From an uncultured Polaribacter sp. (GTDB taxonomy: Bacteria; Bacteroidota; Bacteroidia; Flavobacteriales; Flavobacteriaceae), in NCBI GenBank assembly GCA_937936695.1, contig CALHCK010000199.1, forward strand, positions 1 to 19,321: a stretch of DNA of 19,321 bases, in the 5' to 3' direction. The translations under genes and the position numbers were made by a program. Below are positions 1-8,741 of this stretch, piece after piece (within the stretch, counting starts at the first letter, position 1; each line of letters starts with the position of its first letter). Below the pieces are notes generated by a model, which saw only the letters and a list, made by a program, of their open reading frames with translations, ran no database searches and was not told where the DNA came from.

Positions 1-213
1 TGTTTCTATAATAACATCTAATTGCTGAATTTTTAAACTTAATTTACCAGATACTCTATCTACTAAAGGAATTTTAAAATGTAAACCAGATTGACGGATA
101 CTGTGAAATTTACCAAAACGTTCTATAATTGCAGCGGTTTGCTGTTTTACCATAAAAAATACTGCAAAAATGAAGGCTCCGATAATTATAATTAAGGGTA
201 AGAATGAATACAT
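1..213 (-). CDS. SPFH/band-7 domain membrane protein, N-terminal part only
   Basis: The gene reads leftwards from an ATG at 213 and runs off the window after 71 codons, so its C-terminus is missing. Residues 3-21 form one hydrophobic segment rich in Ile and Phe, followed by KQQTAAIIERFGKFHSIRQS and then a GLHFKIPLVDRV stretch. That layout is typical of the stomatin/prohibitin (SPFH, band 7) family: an N-terminal membrane anchor and then the start of the SPFH domain. Family members form oligomeric scaffolds at the membrane and often influence membrane proteases or lipid organisation; the substrate here cannot be told. It lies downstream of the small secreted gene but is separated from it by a strong terminator, so it probably has its own promoter in 214-310. 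Without the C-terminus I cannot separate the HflC/QmcA-like and stomatin-like subgroups. Confidence 0.85.
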   Translation of the reverse strand, partial: MYSFLPLIIIIGAFIFAVFFMVKQQTAAIIERFGKFHSIRQSGLHFKIPLVDRVSGKLSLKIQQLDVIIET

Positions 214-310
214 AGTCTATTTTTTAGTTAATAATTAATATATGTAAATATACTTAAATATAAATTAGGACTTTAAGTACTTAATTTTTTGAAATAAAAT
301 AGGAGTTAAA

Positions 311-345
311 AACAAAAACCTCTCAGAATTTGAGAGGTTTTTGTT
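311..345 (-). terminator. Rho-independent terminator after the small secreted protein gene
   Basis: Perfect 15-bp inverted repeat: left arm 311-325, loop GAATT 326-330, right arm 331-345. The stem core is CCTCTCA/TGAGAGG flanked by A and T runs, so it can end transcription in both directions. It sits 16 bases past the stop of the minus-strand gene 362-877 and before the SPFH gene, separating the two transcripts. Confidence 0.85.
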
Positions 346-361
346 TTGTTTTTAAAGGATA

Positions 362-877
362 TTATTCAATAATTGGAAATAAGTTTTTATTATATTTTTT
401 CCATTTTTTTAATTGCTTTTCAGAAAGAAACTCATTCATTTTACTATTCAAAAGATCATTTTCTTGCTTTAGTAATTTATATATTGGTAGAGTGTTTTCT
501 TTAAGTTCTTTTGCAACTTTTTGTTGATTAGAAATATCTCCAGTTTTTAATACATTTTTCTGAAAATTTTCTACCATTTCTTTGGTACTTCTTAATATAA
601 AACTATTAATTCTTTCAATATCTTTTATTTTTTTATTGTGATTTGTTAATAGTTTGGAAAATTGTTCTCCTTCTTTAGTATTTAACTTTACGTTTGTTTT
701 TTTTGCAGATTTTTTTAAATCATAATTAAAAATACCTACATATTTATTAATATCAAATTCAGGTTCTTCTGTATTATATTGGTTAAAAATACTTCTAGAA
801 TCTGAAAGACTTGTACTTTGTGCATTTATAATAAAACTTATTAAAAACAGATATAAAAAAAGAACTAATTTTTTCAT
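362..877 (-). CDS. Small secreted protein of unknown function
   Basis: I do not recognise a named family. The 171-residue product starts with a clear signal peptide (MKKLVLFLYLFLISFIINAQ, likely cut near residue 20), so the mature protein is probably periplasmic or on the cell surface. The rest is Lys- and Asn-rich and predicted largely helical, with charged segments at about residues 75-110 and 120-160. The C-terminal LSEKQLKKWKKY pattern recalls the helix-turn pattern of small periplasmic Spy/LTxxQ-like proteins, but only weakly. Its ATG overlaps the gltX stop codon by one base (TAATG), which suggests co-transcription and translational coupling with gltX. A strong terminator follows directly. 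The signal peptide and coupling make it a real gene; function is open. Confidence 0.78.
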   Translation of the reverse strand: MKKLVLFLYLFLISFIINAQSTSLSDSRSIFNQYNTEEPEFDINKYVGIFNYDLKKSAKKTNVKLNTKEGEQFSKLLTNHNKKIKDIERINSFILRSTKEMVENFQKNVLKTGDISNQQKVAKELKENTLPIYKLLKQENDLLNSKMNEFLSEKQLKKWKKYNKNLFPIIE

Positions 878-2400
878 TATGATAATTTTTGTATTGCGTT
901 TTCTATTCTTTTAATAGTTTCTTCTTTACCAATCATTTCAATAATATCAAATAAATGTGGTCCTTTTAAAGCTCCTACTAACGATAATCTTAAAGGTTGC
1001 ATTACTTTACCAAAACCAATTTCTTTATTGGTAATCCATTCTTTAATTTCTTTTTCTGTATTTTCAGAAGTAAAATTAGCAATACTATTAATTTTTGTTA
1101 CTAATTCTTGCATTAATGGAGTAGTGGTTTCTTTCCAATTTTTTTTGGAAGCTTTTGCATCAAAAGTTGTAGGAGTTTCAAAAAAGAAAGAAGATAATTC
1201 CCAAAAATCTTTTACAAATACAGCTCTTTCTTTAATAGAAGTAACTACTTTTAATGCAAAATTTTTGTCTTTATCAATTCCCTTTTCTTTTAAAATAGGT
1301 AAAAACAAATCGGTTAATGCATTGTTGTCTTTACTTTGCATGTATTGCTGATTGAACCATTTTGTTTTGTCAGGACTAAATTTAGCTCCGGATTTACTAA
1401 CTCTTTTTAAATCGAAAGAATTTGTTAATTCTTCTAAAGAAAATAGTTCTTGTTCTGTACCAGGATTCCATCCTAAAAATGCTAACATGTTTATAAATGC
1501 GTCAGAGAAATAACCATCTTCTCTATAACCGTTAGATATATCACCAGTAACATCATTAGTATATTCTAAAGGAAATACAGGAAAGCCTAATTTATCTCCA
1601 TCACGTTTGCTTAATTTACCTTTACCTACAGGTTTTAAAATAAGCGGTAAATGTGCAAATTTTGGAGCATCCCATTTAAAAGCTTTGTATAATAAAACAT
1701 GTAAAGGCATAGAAGGTAACCACTCTTCACCACGTATTACATGGCTAATTTCCATTAAATGATCATCAACAATGTTTGCAAGGTGATAGGTTGGCATTCC
1801 ATCTCCTTTAAATAAAATTTTATCATCTAAGGTATTGGTATCAATAGTAATATTACCACGAATTTCGTCTTCTAATTTTAAAATTTCGTTTTGTGGTGTT
1901 TTAAAGCGTATTACATAATTTTCACCAGCATTTATTTTTGCTTGTACCTCTTCATCACTTAAAACCAAAGAATTTACCAAACTTCCGTCTGCTCTATTTT
2001 GCCAGTTATAAACAAATGTTTTTCCTTCGGCTTCGTGTTCTTTTCTATAATTTGTTAAATCATCAGAAGAATCAAAAGCATAATATGCCCATCCTGTTTT
2101 TAATAAAGTATCTGCATATTTTTTGTACAATTCTTTACGTTCTGATTGTCTGTAAGGTCCAAATTTTTCATTTTTACCTGGTCCTTCATCAAACGGAATG
2201 TTACACCAATTTAATGCATCAACAATGTATTTTTCTGCATTAGCTACATAACGAGTTTGATCTGTATCTTCTATACGGAGTACAAATGTTCCGTTATTTT
2301 TTTTAGCAAATAAATAATTATATAAAGCTGTTCTTACACCTCCTATATGCAAAGGTCCTGTAGGACTTGGTGCAAAACGCACACGAACATTAGATTCCAT
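877..2400 (-). CDS. gltX: Glutamate--tRNA ligase
   Basis: Cytoplasmic class I aminoacyl-tRNA synthetase that charges tRNA-Glu with glutamate using ATP. The N-terminus carries the class I HIGH signature as PSPTGPLHIGGVRTALYNYL (residues 11-30), followed by LRIEDTDQTR, a GluRS hallmark. The second ATP-binding motif (KMSKS type) is KLSKRDGD at about residues 260-267. The 507-residue length fits bacterial GltX with its helical C-terminal anticodon-binding region. The ATG at 2400 lies directly before the catalytic motif as expected, and a TATCTTTG promoter box lies just upstream. The downstream small secreted gene overlaps the stop by one base. I see no sign that this is the GluQ paralogue, which lacks the long C-terminal domain. 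Confidence 0.98.
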   Translation of the reverse strand: MESNVRVRFAPSPTGPLHIGGVRTALYNYLFAKKNNGTFVLRIEDTDQTRYVANAEKYIVDALNWCNIPFDEGPGKNEKFGPYRQSERKELYKKYADTLLKTGWAYYAFDSSDDLTNYRKEHEAEGKTFVYNWQNRADGSLVNSLVLSDEEVQAKINAGENYVIRFKTPQNEILKLEDEIRGNITIDTNTLDDKILFKGDGMPTYHLANIVDDHLMEISHVIRGEEWLPSMPLHVLLYKAFKWDAPKFAHLPLILKPVGKGKLSKRDGDKLGFPVFPLEYTNDVTGDISNGYREDGYFSDAFINMLAFLGWNPGTEQELFSLEELTNSFDLKRVSKSGAKFSPDKTKWFNQQYMQSKDNNALTDLFLPILKEKGIDKDKNFALKVVTSIKERAVFVKDFWELSSFFFETPTTFDAKASKKNWKETTTPLMQELVTKINSIANFTSENTEKEIKEWITNKEIGFGKVMQPLRLSLVGALKGPHLFDIIEMIGKEETIKRIENAIQKLS

Positions 2401-2422
2401 TTTTTATCTTTTTTTGATGTAG

Positions 2423-2430
2423 CAAAGATA
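2423..2430 (-). promoter_or_regulatory. Putative gltX promoter -7 box
   Basis: On the minus strand these bases read TATCTTTG, a perfect match to the Bacteroidota -7 consensus TAnnTTTG, 22 bases before the gltX ATG. Transcription would start near 2416. I see no convincing TTG -33 element at the usual distance, so the call rests on the -7 box and its position. Confidence 0.55.
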
Positions 2431-2463
2431 GTTTTTAATAAAGAAAATAGAAATTAGACTAAA

Positions 2464-2495
2464 AAAAAAGGCTTCAATAATTTGAAGCCTTTTTT
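2464..2495 (-). terminator. Rho-independent terminator after the outer-membrane protein gene
   Basis: Perfect 14-bp inverted repeat, arms 2464-2477 and 2482-2495, with a TAAT loop. The core GGCTTCAA/TTGAAGCC is flanked by A and T runs, so it works on either strand. It lies 16 bases past the stop of the minus-strand gene ending at 2512 and separates it from gltX. Confidence 0.85.
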
Positions 2496-2511
2496 ATCTA
2501 TAGATATTTTA

Positions 2512-3345
2512 TTAAAATTTTTTATACAAACCAATGGTTAGGGCAGGTGCTTTTGCAACATTATTACCAAAAAAGGCACCACCAAAGCCAAATGTAGCTC
2601 CAAAACTATCAGTAAATTCTCCAATAGCTTTTAAACCAAAAGAACCATATTCTTGGTTGTTAACATACAATGCAGTTAATGCATTATTTGTTGGTAAATT
2701 AATAGTACCGTCGTTTAAAGATTTTGAGATATCTAAAAAACCAATCAACCAAATTTTATCTGTAATCTTTTTTCCAATCTCTCCACCTAGTTTAAAATTA
2801 CTACTATAATCATTACTTCTTATGTTAACACCTGTAAAAGCTTGTATGTAAATTTCATTAAAACTTTTACCAATTATAAAAAGAGGAGTAACTGTCCAAG
2901 CATCATAACCCGTTCTAATTCCTGATGCTTCATTAAAAGTTGCAGTATTAGCTTCTACAGATAGTTGACCAGTTATTAACCAATTTTTTTTATAAAAATT
3001 ATGTTTTAAACTTAACTCTATATTTCCTAAAGACGTTTCGTTATCTTCTGTAGTTAATGCAATAGCACTATCATCTACCAATTCATTTGTACTAATTAAT
3101 TTTAATGGAACGTTTAGTAAAAGCGAAGTTTTATCAGTTAAACCATATTCTGAATACAATTGTAAAGTATTGTCTGTAATACTTCTTTCTGTACTATAAT
3201 CCGGGTCTCCAAAAATTGCTGTATAATTTGCAATACTCGTAAATGAAAATTGAGTGTATGCTTCTCCTTTTTTTTGTGTCCACGGACTTTGAGAAAATAA
3301 AGAAGCAGTTATAAACAGGAATACTATTTTTGGTAAATTTTTCAT
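2512..3345 (-). CDS. Probable outer-membrane beta-barrel protein
   Basis: The 277-residue product starts with a signal peptide (MKNLPKIVFLFITASLFS, likely cut before QSPW). The mature part is a series of amphipathic beta strands with alternating hydrophobic residues separated by polar loops, such as NTLQLYSEYGLTDKTSLLLN and WLITGQLSVEANTATF. It ends in LTIGLYKKF, whose terminal Phe fits an outer-membrane barrel assembled by BAM. Layout and length resemble the MetA-pathway-of-phenol-degradation/XagA-like barrel group of Bacteroidota, but I cannot name a substrate. It is a single-gene unit with its own terminator, divergent from the DUF4175-like gene. Outer-membrane location is well supported; specific function is not. 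Confidence 0.8.
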   Translation of the reverse strand: MKNLPKIVFLFITASLFSQSPWTQKKGEAYTQFSFTSIANYTAIFGDPDYSTERSITDNTLQLYSEYGLTDKTSLLLNVPLKLISTNELVDDSAIALTTEDNETSLGNIELSLKHNFYKKNWLITGQLSVEANTATFNEASGIRTGYDAWTVTPLFIIGKSFNEIYIQAFTGVNIRSNDYSSNFKLGGEIGKKITDKIWLIGFLDISKSLNDGTINLPTNNALTALYVNNQEYGSFGLKAIGEFTDSFGATFGFGGAFFGNNVAKAPALTIGLYKKF

Positions 3346-3458
3346 TGTTAAATTATTTATAAACTATTAGTGGCAGCACCTTAAATATACTTACAAAACG
3401 TTTTTATGAATTATACATAGTAGCTTTATTTAAAAAACAGTACTTTTATTTGTTAATT
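3346..3458. promoter_or_regulatory. Divergent promoter region between the barrel protein and DUF4175-like genes
   Basis: This 113-base gap must hold start signals for two divergent genes. On the minus strand 3382-3389 reads TATATTTA, one mismatch from TAnnTTTG, about 36 bases before the barrel-protein ATG. On the plus strand 3445-3452 reads TTTATTTG, also one mismatch, and ends 6 bases before the ATG at 3459. The latter would give a very short leader or none. Neither has a clear -33 TTG. Confidence 0.35.
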
Positions 3459-6400
3459 ATGGATGAATTTATAAAAATAGAAGACAAATTACATCAATTC
3501 ACAAAAAAATATTACAAAAGTGAGTTGATAAAAGGAGTAATTTTATTTATTTCTTTGGGTTTTTTGTACCTTTTTTTTACATTATTTATAGAGTATTTTC
3601 TGTGGCTTAAACCTACAGCAAGAACTATTTTATTTTGGCTTTTTTTAATAGTAGAAGTTTTTTTATTAATTACTTTTATTGCTATTCCTATATTTAAATT
3701 ATTAGGTCTTAGAAAAGGAATATCTTTTAATGAATCTTCTAAAATGATTGGTAATCATTTTCCTGAAGTAAAAGATAAATTATTAAATGTTTTACAATTA
3801 AAAGAAAATAGCAATCAATCAGATTTATTGTTGGCAAGTATTCATCAAAAATCAGAAGAACTCTCAAATGTACCTTTTGTAAAAGCTGTAGATTTTAAAG
3901 AAAATAAAACGTATTTAAAATATGCAATTTTACCTGTTTTAATTTTTTTAATTACTTTATTTACAGGTAATAAAGATGTTTTAACAGATAGTTTAGACCG
4001 TGTTGTACACCATAGAACTAGTTATATACCGCCTGCTCCTTTTAATTTTTATTTAAATAACAGTAATTTAAATGTAGTAGAAGGTAAATCTATTACGGTT
4101 ACTTTACAAGTAAAAGGAAATGTATTGCCTAACGAAGCAGAAATTTATTTTGATAATCAACAATATTATACTCAAAATTTAGGTAATGGTATATTTTCTT
4201 ACACTTTTACTGATGTAAAAAAAGCTACTGATTTTTATGTAGCAGCAAACGGAATTCAATCTGAAACTTTTAGCTTAAATGTTATAAACACGCCAACTAT
4301 AACTAATATTTCTTTAGATTTAAACTATCCTAATTACTTAAATAAAAAAAATAAAATTATTAATAATTCTGGCGATATTATTGTGCCAGAAGGTACTACA
4401 ATTACTTGGTTAGTTGATACTTATCAAACATCATCACTTACCTTTTTACTAAATAAAAATAAAACATTATTTACTAAAGAGAGTAAAAATAAATTTAAAC
4501 ATAAAGCTTTTGTTACTAATCCAATAAACTATCAAATTAATTCTTCTAACACATTTATTAATGATTTTGAAAGTTTACAATTTTCTGTTGATGTTGTAAA
4601 AGATGAATCTCCAATAATAAATGTTAATTCTAATATTGATAGCATTTCACGCGGAAAGGCACAATTTGCGGGTAAAATTTCTGATGATTACGGAATTACC
4701 AAATTGCAATTAGTTTGTTACGACGTTTTAAATTCGGATAATAAACAGGTTGCTAATATTTCAATATTAAAAAATAATTTTCAAACTTTTTTTTACGAAT
4801 TTCCCGATGGATTAAATTTAGAAGACGGCGTTAATTATGAAATGTATTTTGAAGTTTTTGATAATGATGCTGTAAATGGTCATAAAAAAACTAGAAGTAA
4901 AACTTTTAACTATAAACAAAAAAATAAATTTGAAGTAGAGGAGGAGTTGCTACAAGAACAAAAGAATACTTTAAATGCGCTTCAGAATTCTATAGATCAG
5001 CAAAAGAAAGAACAACGTAAGTTAAATAAAGTTCAGAAAGATTTACAGACCAAAAAAGATATTAATTGGAATGATAAGAAAAAAATTAAAAAGTTTATAG
5101 AAAAACAAGAGCAATACAATAAAATGATGCAGCGTCAAACAGATAAATTACAAGAAAATTTAGACGAAAAAAAATCTGTAAATAAAGAATTTTCTGATAA
5201 AAAAGAAGAACTTAAAAAAAGAATTGAGGAATTAAAAAAATCTGAGAAACAAGAAAAATTACTAAAAGAAATAGACAAGTTAGCTGATAAACTAAAAAAA
5301 GACGATTTACTTAAAAAAGCAAAAGAACTTGCACAACATAATAAACAACAAGAAAGAAGTTTAGAAAGAATTTTAGAATTAACAAAACGTTTTTACATAG
5401 AACAAAAAGCTAGTCAGTTAGCAACCAAAATTGAAGAATTATCAAAAAAACAAGATAAGCTTTCTAAAAAAGAAGATCAGAATTTAGAATCTCAAAAAGA
5501 AATTAAAAAAGAGTTTGATAAAATTAAAAAAGAATTAGAAAATTTAGATAAAGATAATCAACAGCTAAAAAAGCCTATGGATTTACCAGATGTTGATGAA
5601 GAAAAAGAAAGTATAGATGAAGAGCTTAAAAAGGCAGAAGAAAATATTTCTCAACAAAAAAGTTCTAAATCTCAACAGAATCAAAAAAATGCTTCTAAAA
5701 AAATGAAAGAAATGAGCGCTAAAATGCAAAGTTCTATTTTAGAAATGCAAGGAGATTCTATGGAAGAAAATATGGATGATCTTAGAAAAATCTTAGAAAA
5801 TTTAGTTACTTTTTCTTTCACTCAAGAAACTTTAATGGATAAGTTTTCTGAGTCATCTACTGGACATCCAGATTTTGGAAAAGATTTAAAAAAGCAAAAT
5901 GAAATAAAAACTTATTTTGAACATATTGATGATAGTTTGTATGTTCTTTCTTTAAGGGTTCCTAAAATATCAACTAAAATTAATGAAAACTTATCTACCG
6001 CTCATTTTAATTTAGAACAGTCTTTAGAAAATTTTTCTGAAAACAGATTTTCTAACGGTGTTTCTAATCAAAGATATGTTATGACTTCTGTAAATAGTCT
6101 TTCAGATTATTTAAGCAATATGCTTGATAATATGAAAAATTCTATGTCTATGAAATCTGGTAAAGGAAAAAAGAAAAAAGGTAATGGATTTAGTTTACCA
6201 GATCTAATTAAAAAACAAGAGGGTTTATCTAAGAAAATGAAAGAAGGAATGAAACAAGGAAATAAACCTGGTGAAAAGTCTGGTAAAGGTGAAACAAGCA
6301 AACAAGGTAAACAAGGAAAAAAAGGTACACAAGGTATAGGATCTGGTAAAGGTAAAAATCGTCAAAATAAAGGAAAAGGAAACAATGGAACTAATGATGA

Positions 6401-6824
6401 TTTAGATGGCGAACTTTACAAAATTTATAAAGAACAAAGTTTACTTAGGCAAGCTCTAGAATCTCAAATTAAAGAATCTCAAGAATCTGGTAACGGATCG
6501 AATCTTTCTGCTAAGAAAGCTTTAAAGAAAATGGAAGATTTAGAAAGTGAAATTTTAGAAAAAGGATTTAATGCAGCCACATTACAAAAGATGCAACAAC
6601 TTAACTACGAATTATTAAAATTAGACAAAGCTAAATTAGAGCAGGGTAAAGATAAAAAAAGAAAATCTAACACCAATACAATAGAAAATAAACAGAAAAA
6701 TATAAAAGCTTTAGAATTTAAAAAGTTGTATTACAATCAAAATGAGATACTAAATAGGCAATCTTTACCATTACATCAAAATTTTAAAAGAAAGGTTAGA
6801 GAGTACTTTTCCGACCAAAAGTAA
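3459..6824 (+). CDS. DUF4175-like large membrane-anchored coiled-coil protein
   Basis: The 1121-residue product matches the DUF4175-type proteins common in Flavobacteriia, whose role is not known to me. I chose the ATG at 3459; the frame can open at a TTG at 3450, but that lies inside a promoter-like box. Two membrane segments lie at about residues 25-49 and 56-84 and a third at about 153-169. Then follows a beta-rich, Ig-like extracytoplasmic region (about 186-480, opening with YIPPAPFNFYLNN), a very long Lys/Glu/Gln coiled coil (about 490-750), a mixed helical region, a Lys/Gly-rich low-complexity stretch (about 897-979) and a helical C-terminus. Most of the protein probably lies in the periplasm. 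It heads a tight plus-strand run and is followed after 22 bases by a secreted protein that may be its partner. Confidence 0.85.
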   Translation: MDEFIKIEDKLHQFTKKYYKSELIKGVILFISLGFLYLFFTLFIEYFLWLKPTARTILFWLFLIVEVFLLITFIAIPIFKLLGLRKGISFNESSKMIGNHFPEVKDKLLNVLQLKENSNQSDLLLASIHQKSEELSNVPFVKAVDFKENKTYLKYAILPVLIFLITLFTGNKDVLTDSLDRVVHHRTSYIPPAPFNFYLNNSNLNVVEGKSITVTLQVKGNVLPNEAEIYFDNQQYYTQNLGNGIFSYTFTDVKKATDFYVAANGIQSETFSLNVINTPTITNISLDLNYPNYLNKKNKIINNSGDIIVPEGTTITWLVDTYQTSSLTFLLNKNKTLFTKESKNKFKHKAFVTNPINYQINSSNTFINDFESLQFSVDVVKDESPIINVNSNIDSISRGKAQFAGKISDDYGITKLQLVCYDVLNSDNKQVANISILKNNFQTFFYEFPDGLNLEDGVNYEMYFEVFDNDAVNGHKKTRSKTFNYKQKNKFEVEEELLQEQKNTLNALQNSIDQQKKEQRKLNKVQKDLQTKKDINWNDKKKIKKFIEKQEQYNKMMQRQTDKLQENLDEKKSVNKEFSDKKEELKKRIEELKKSEKQEKLLKEIDKLADKLKKDDLLKKAKELAQHNKQQERSLERILELTKRFYIEQKASQLATKIEELSKKQDKLSKKEDQNLESQKEIKKEFDKIKKELENLDKDNQQLKKPMDLPDVDEEKESIDEELKKAEENISQQKSSKSQQNQKNASKKMKEMSAKMQSSILEMQGDSMEENMDDLRKILENLVTFSFTQETLMDKFSESSTGHPDFGKDLKKQNEIKTYFEHIDDSLYVLSLRVPKISTKINENLSTAHFNLEQSLENFSENRFSNGVSNQRYVMTSVNSLSDYLSNMLDNMKNSMSMKSGKGKKKKGNGFSLPDLIKKQEGLSKKMKEGMKQGNKPGEKSGKGETSKQGKQGKKGTQGIGSGKGKNRQNKGKGNNGTNDDLDGELYKIYKEQSLLRQALESQIKESQESGNGSNLSAKKALKKMEDLESEILEKGFNAATLQKMQQLNYELLKLDKAKLEQGKDKKRKSNTNTIENKQKNIKALEFKKLYYNQNEILNRQSLPLHQNFKRKVREYFSDQK

Positions 6825-6846
6825 AACTAACCTTTAACTAAACATT

Positions 6847-8307
6847 ATGAGAAACTTATTTTTATGCATCGCTTTTCTATTTATACAAATTACCACAGCA
6901 AATACTGTTGTAAATAATGAAATTGTTTTACCAAAAGAATTTATACCTAAAAGCACATATTCTGGTACTATTTCTAAAGATAAATCCTTTCATTTAATTT
7001 TTACAAAAAATAAAAAAGACAATAAATTTCACACTTTTGCTTATATTTATAATGGTACTAATGTTTCAGAATTACCATCTTATTTATCATTAAAAGAATC
7101 TTCTATTATTTCTTATCATGGTAATAATAAATACTTAACACTTGTTGTAAATGTTGTATTAAGCGATAAATCTTTTTATAAATTAATTAATTATAATTTA
7201 GAAACAAAAAAATCTACAGAATCTATTCTTTTTGCAAACGATCATTTTTTAGTTTCTATGCAACAAAAAGAAAAATCTATTTTAGTTTATAAGTATGATA
7301 CTAAATTAAAAATAGTAACTATTAACGGAACTAATAAACCTGTAGAACAAACTATTCCTTTAAATACAAACCTTAAATTGTTTTTTCAAAACCAATCTAT
7401 TTCATCTGTAAAAAATGATGAGTATGTTCGTTATGGTTCTACAAAAACTATAAGGGCTTATATAAATAATAACACTTTATATTTTACAAGAAATTCTAAA
7501 GAACCTATCGATTTTAAAAAGAAAGCCATTATTCCATTGATAAAATTTAGATATAATGTTGTACAAACTTTAAAATTAAATTTATCTGATAAAGTATTAA
7601 AACCTGAATTTTCTACACTTTTTAACTCTAATAAAATCACACTTAAAAAATCTACTTCTTATTTACATAAAGATAAATTAGTTCATTTAGAATTTTCTAA
7701 GAAACAGGGTGTAGTTAATTTATTTGATTTAAACACTAACAGAATGCTAGTGTCTGTAGCTTTAGAAAATTTATTTGATGATTTTATTACAAATAATACA
7801 GATTTTGTTGGTATACCTAACTTTTTAAAATTAGCTAATAAAGGAGATTATATTCCTACTATTACTGTTAACCAAACTACCGATAATAAATTAAGAGTGC
7901 GTTTAGATTACGTAAAAACTAATTATAGTTATAATTATGATTGGATGCTTTATCATCAAGAATTTTATACTTTTCATAATAAGCAAATCTTTTTAAATAA
8001 GGATACACAAAACAGAATAAATGAAAGTTTTGATTTAGTAAAACCAGATGATATTGCTTTTGAAGAATCTTCTGTAATATCTAATCTTTATAGTTTTGAA
8101 TTATTGTTTGATGATAAAGGCAAATTATTAAGAAAAAAGTTTCCAGAAACTATTTATAAAAATCAAAATAAATTCTATTTATTAATTGATTTAGAAAAAA
8201 AACATGATTTTAATTTTGTTTCATCGACCTTTGTAAATAATGATTTTAGAGCTTTAGTATATATCAAATCTCTAAACAAATTCTTTTTCAAAATAAATAA
8301 CATATAA
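6847..8307 (+). CDS. Secreted protein of unknown function
   Basis: I do not recognise a family. The 486-residue product has a signal peptide (MRNLFLCIAFLFIQITTA, likely cut near residue 18) and no later membrane segment, so it is probably periplasmic or surface-exposed. It is rich in Asn, Lys and short beta-strand-like blocks with repeated hydrophobic/Lys alternation, which could fit a beta-propeller or other all-beta fold, but no repeat is clear enough to call. It lies 22 bases after the DUF4175-like gene, and its stop overlaps the ybeY start by one base (TAATG), so it is likely co-transcribed with both and translationally coupled to ybeY. Base composition is even more AT-rich than the neighbouring enzyme genes, as expected for a loosely constrained secreted protein. 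Confidence 0.82.
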   Translation: MRNLFLCIAFLFIQITTANTVVNNEIVLPKEFIPKSTYSGTISKDKSFHLIFTKNKKDNKFHTFAYIYNGTNVSELPSYLSLKESSIISYHGNNKYLTLVVNVVLSDKSFYKLINYNLETKKSTESILFANDHFLVSMQQKEKSILVYKYDTKLKIVTINGTNKPVEQTIPLNTNLKLFFQNQSISSVKNDEYVRYGSTKTIRAYINNNTLYFTRNSKEPIDFKKKAIIPLIKFRYNVVQTLKLNLSDKVLKPEFSTLFNSNKITLKKSTSYLHKDKLVHLEFSKKQGVVNLFDLNTNRMLVSVALENLFDDFITNNTDFVGIPNFLKLANKGDYIPTITVNQTTDNKLRVRLDYVKTNYSYNYDWMLYHQEFYTFHNKQIFLNKDTQNRINESFDLVKPDDIAFEESSVISNLYSFELLFDDKGKLLRKKFPETIYKNQNKFYLLIDLEKKHDFNFVSSTFVNNDFRALVYIKSLNKFFFKINNI

Positions 8308-8720
8308 TGATTAGTTTTAATTACGAAACCAATTTTAATGAAATTAATGAAAGTTCATTAGAAAAATGGATTGATAATATTATAACAAATAAAGGTTTTA
8401 CTATTGGTGAAATCAATTATATTTTTTGTGATGATGAATACCTTCATAAGCTTAATGTAGAATTTTTAAATCATGATACGCTTACAGATATTATCAGCTT
8501 TGATAATACAATGGGTAAAGAAGTTTCTGGTGATATTTTTATCTCTATAGAAAGAGTTAAAGATAATGCTAAAGATTTTAATGTTACTTTTGCAGAAGAA
8601 TTACACCGTGTTATGATTCATGGTGTATTACATTATATGGGTTTTAAAGATAAAACTGATATAGAGAAGCAAGAGATGAGAAATGCTGAAAATAATGCTT
8701 TATCGCTCTTAAATAATTGA
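8307..8720 (+). CDS. ybeY: Endoribonuclease YbeY (rRNA maturation factor)
   Basis: Metal-dependent single-strand endoribonuclease involved in 16S rRNA 3'-end maturation and ribosome quality control, acting in the cytoplasm. The 137-residue length fits. The signature region is HRVMIHGVLHYMGFKDKTD, with the zinc ligands H105 and H109 of the H-x3-H-x5-H motif. The third ligand position is D115 rather than His, and the Arg usual in the YRxxDxPTDVLSF motif is a Leu (VEFLNHDTLTDIISF, residues 51-65). From memory both changes are common in Bacteroidota YbeY, so I do not read them as inactivation. The start overlaps the upstream stop by one base. The gene is followed after 45 bases by mnmG. Confidence 0.95.
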   Translation: MISFNYETNFNEINESSLEKWIDNIITNKGFTIGEINYIFCDDEYLHKLNVEFLNHDTLTDIISFDNTMGKEVSGDIFISIERVKDNAKDFNVTFAEELHRVMIHGVLHYMGFKDKTDIEKQEMRNAENNALSLLNN

Positions 8721-8741
8721 ATTTCAAAATAATAACTATTA

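Noticed and set aside
3450..3458. TTG start extending the DUF4175-like protein by three residues
   Set aside because: The TTG lies in a promoter-like TTTATTTG box and the ATG at 3459 gives the natural N-terminus MDEFIKIEDK.
6107..6301. Minus-strand open frame opposite the Lys/Gly-rich part of the DUF4175-like gene
   Set aside because: It is the mirror of low-complexity codons (Lys and Gly read as Phe and Pro) and has no start context or family likeness.
6150..6395. Repeated GGTAAAGG-like units considered as a DNA repeat array
   Set aside because: The units are irregular and stay in frame as Gly-Lys codons of a low-complexity protein segment, not a CRISPR or tandem array.
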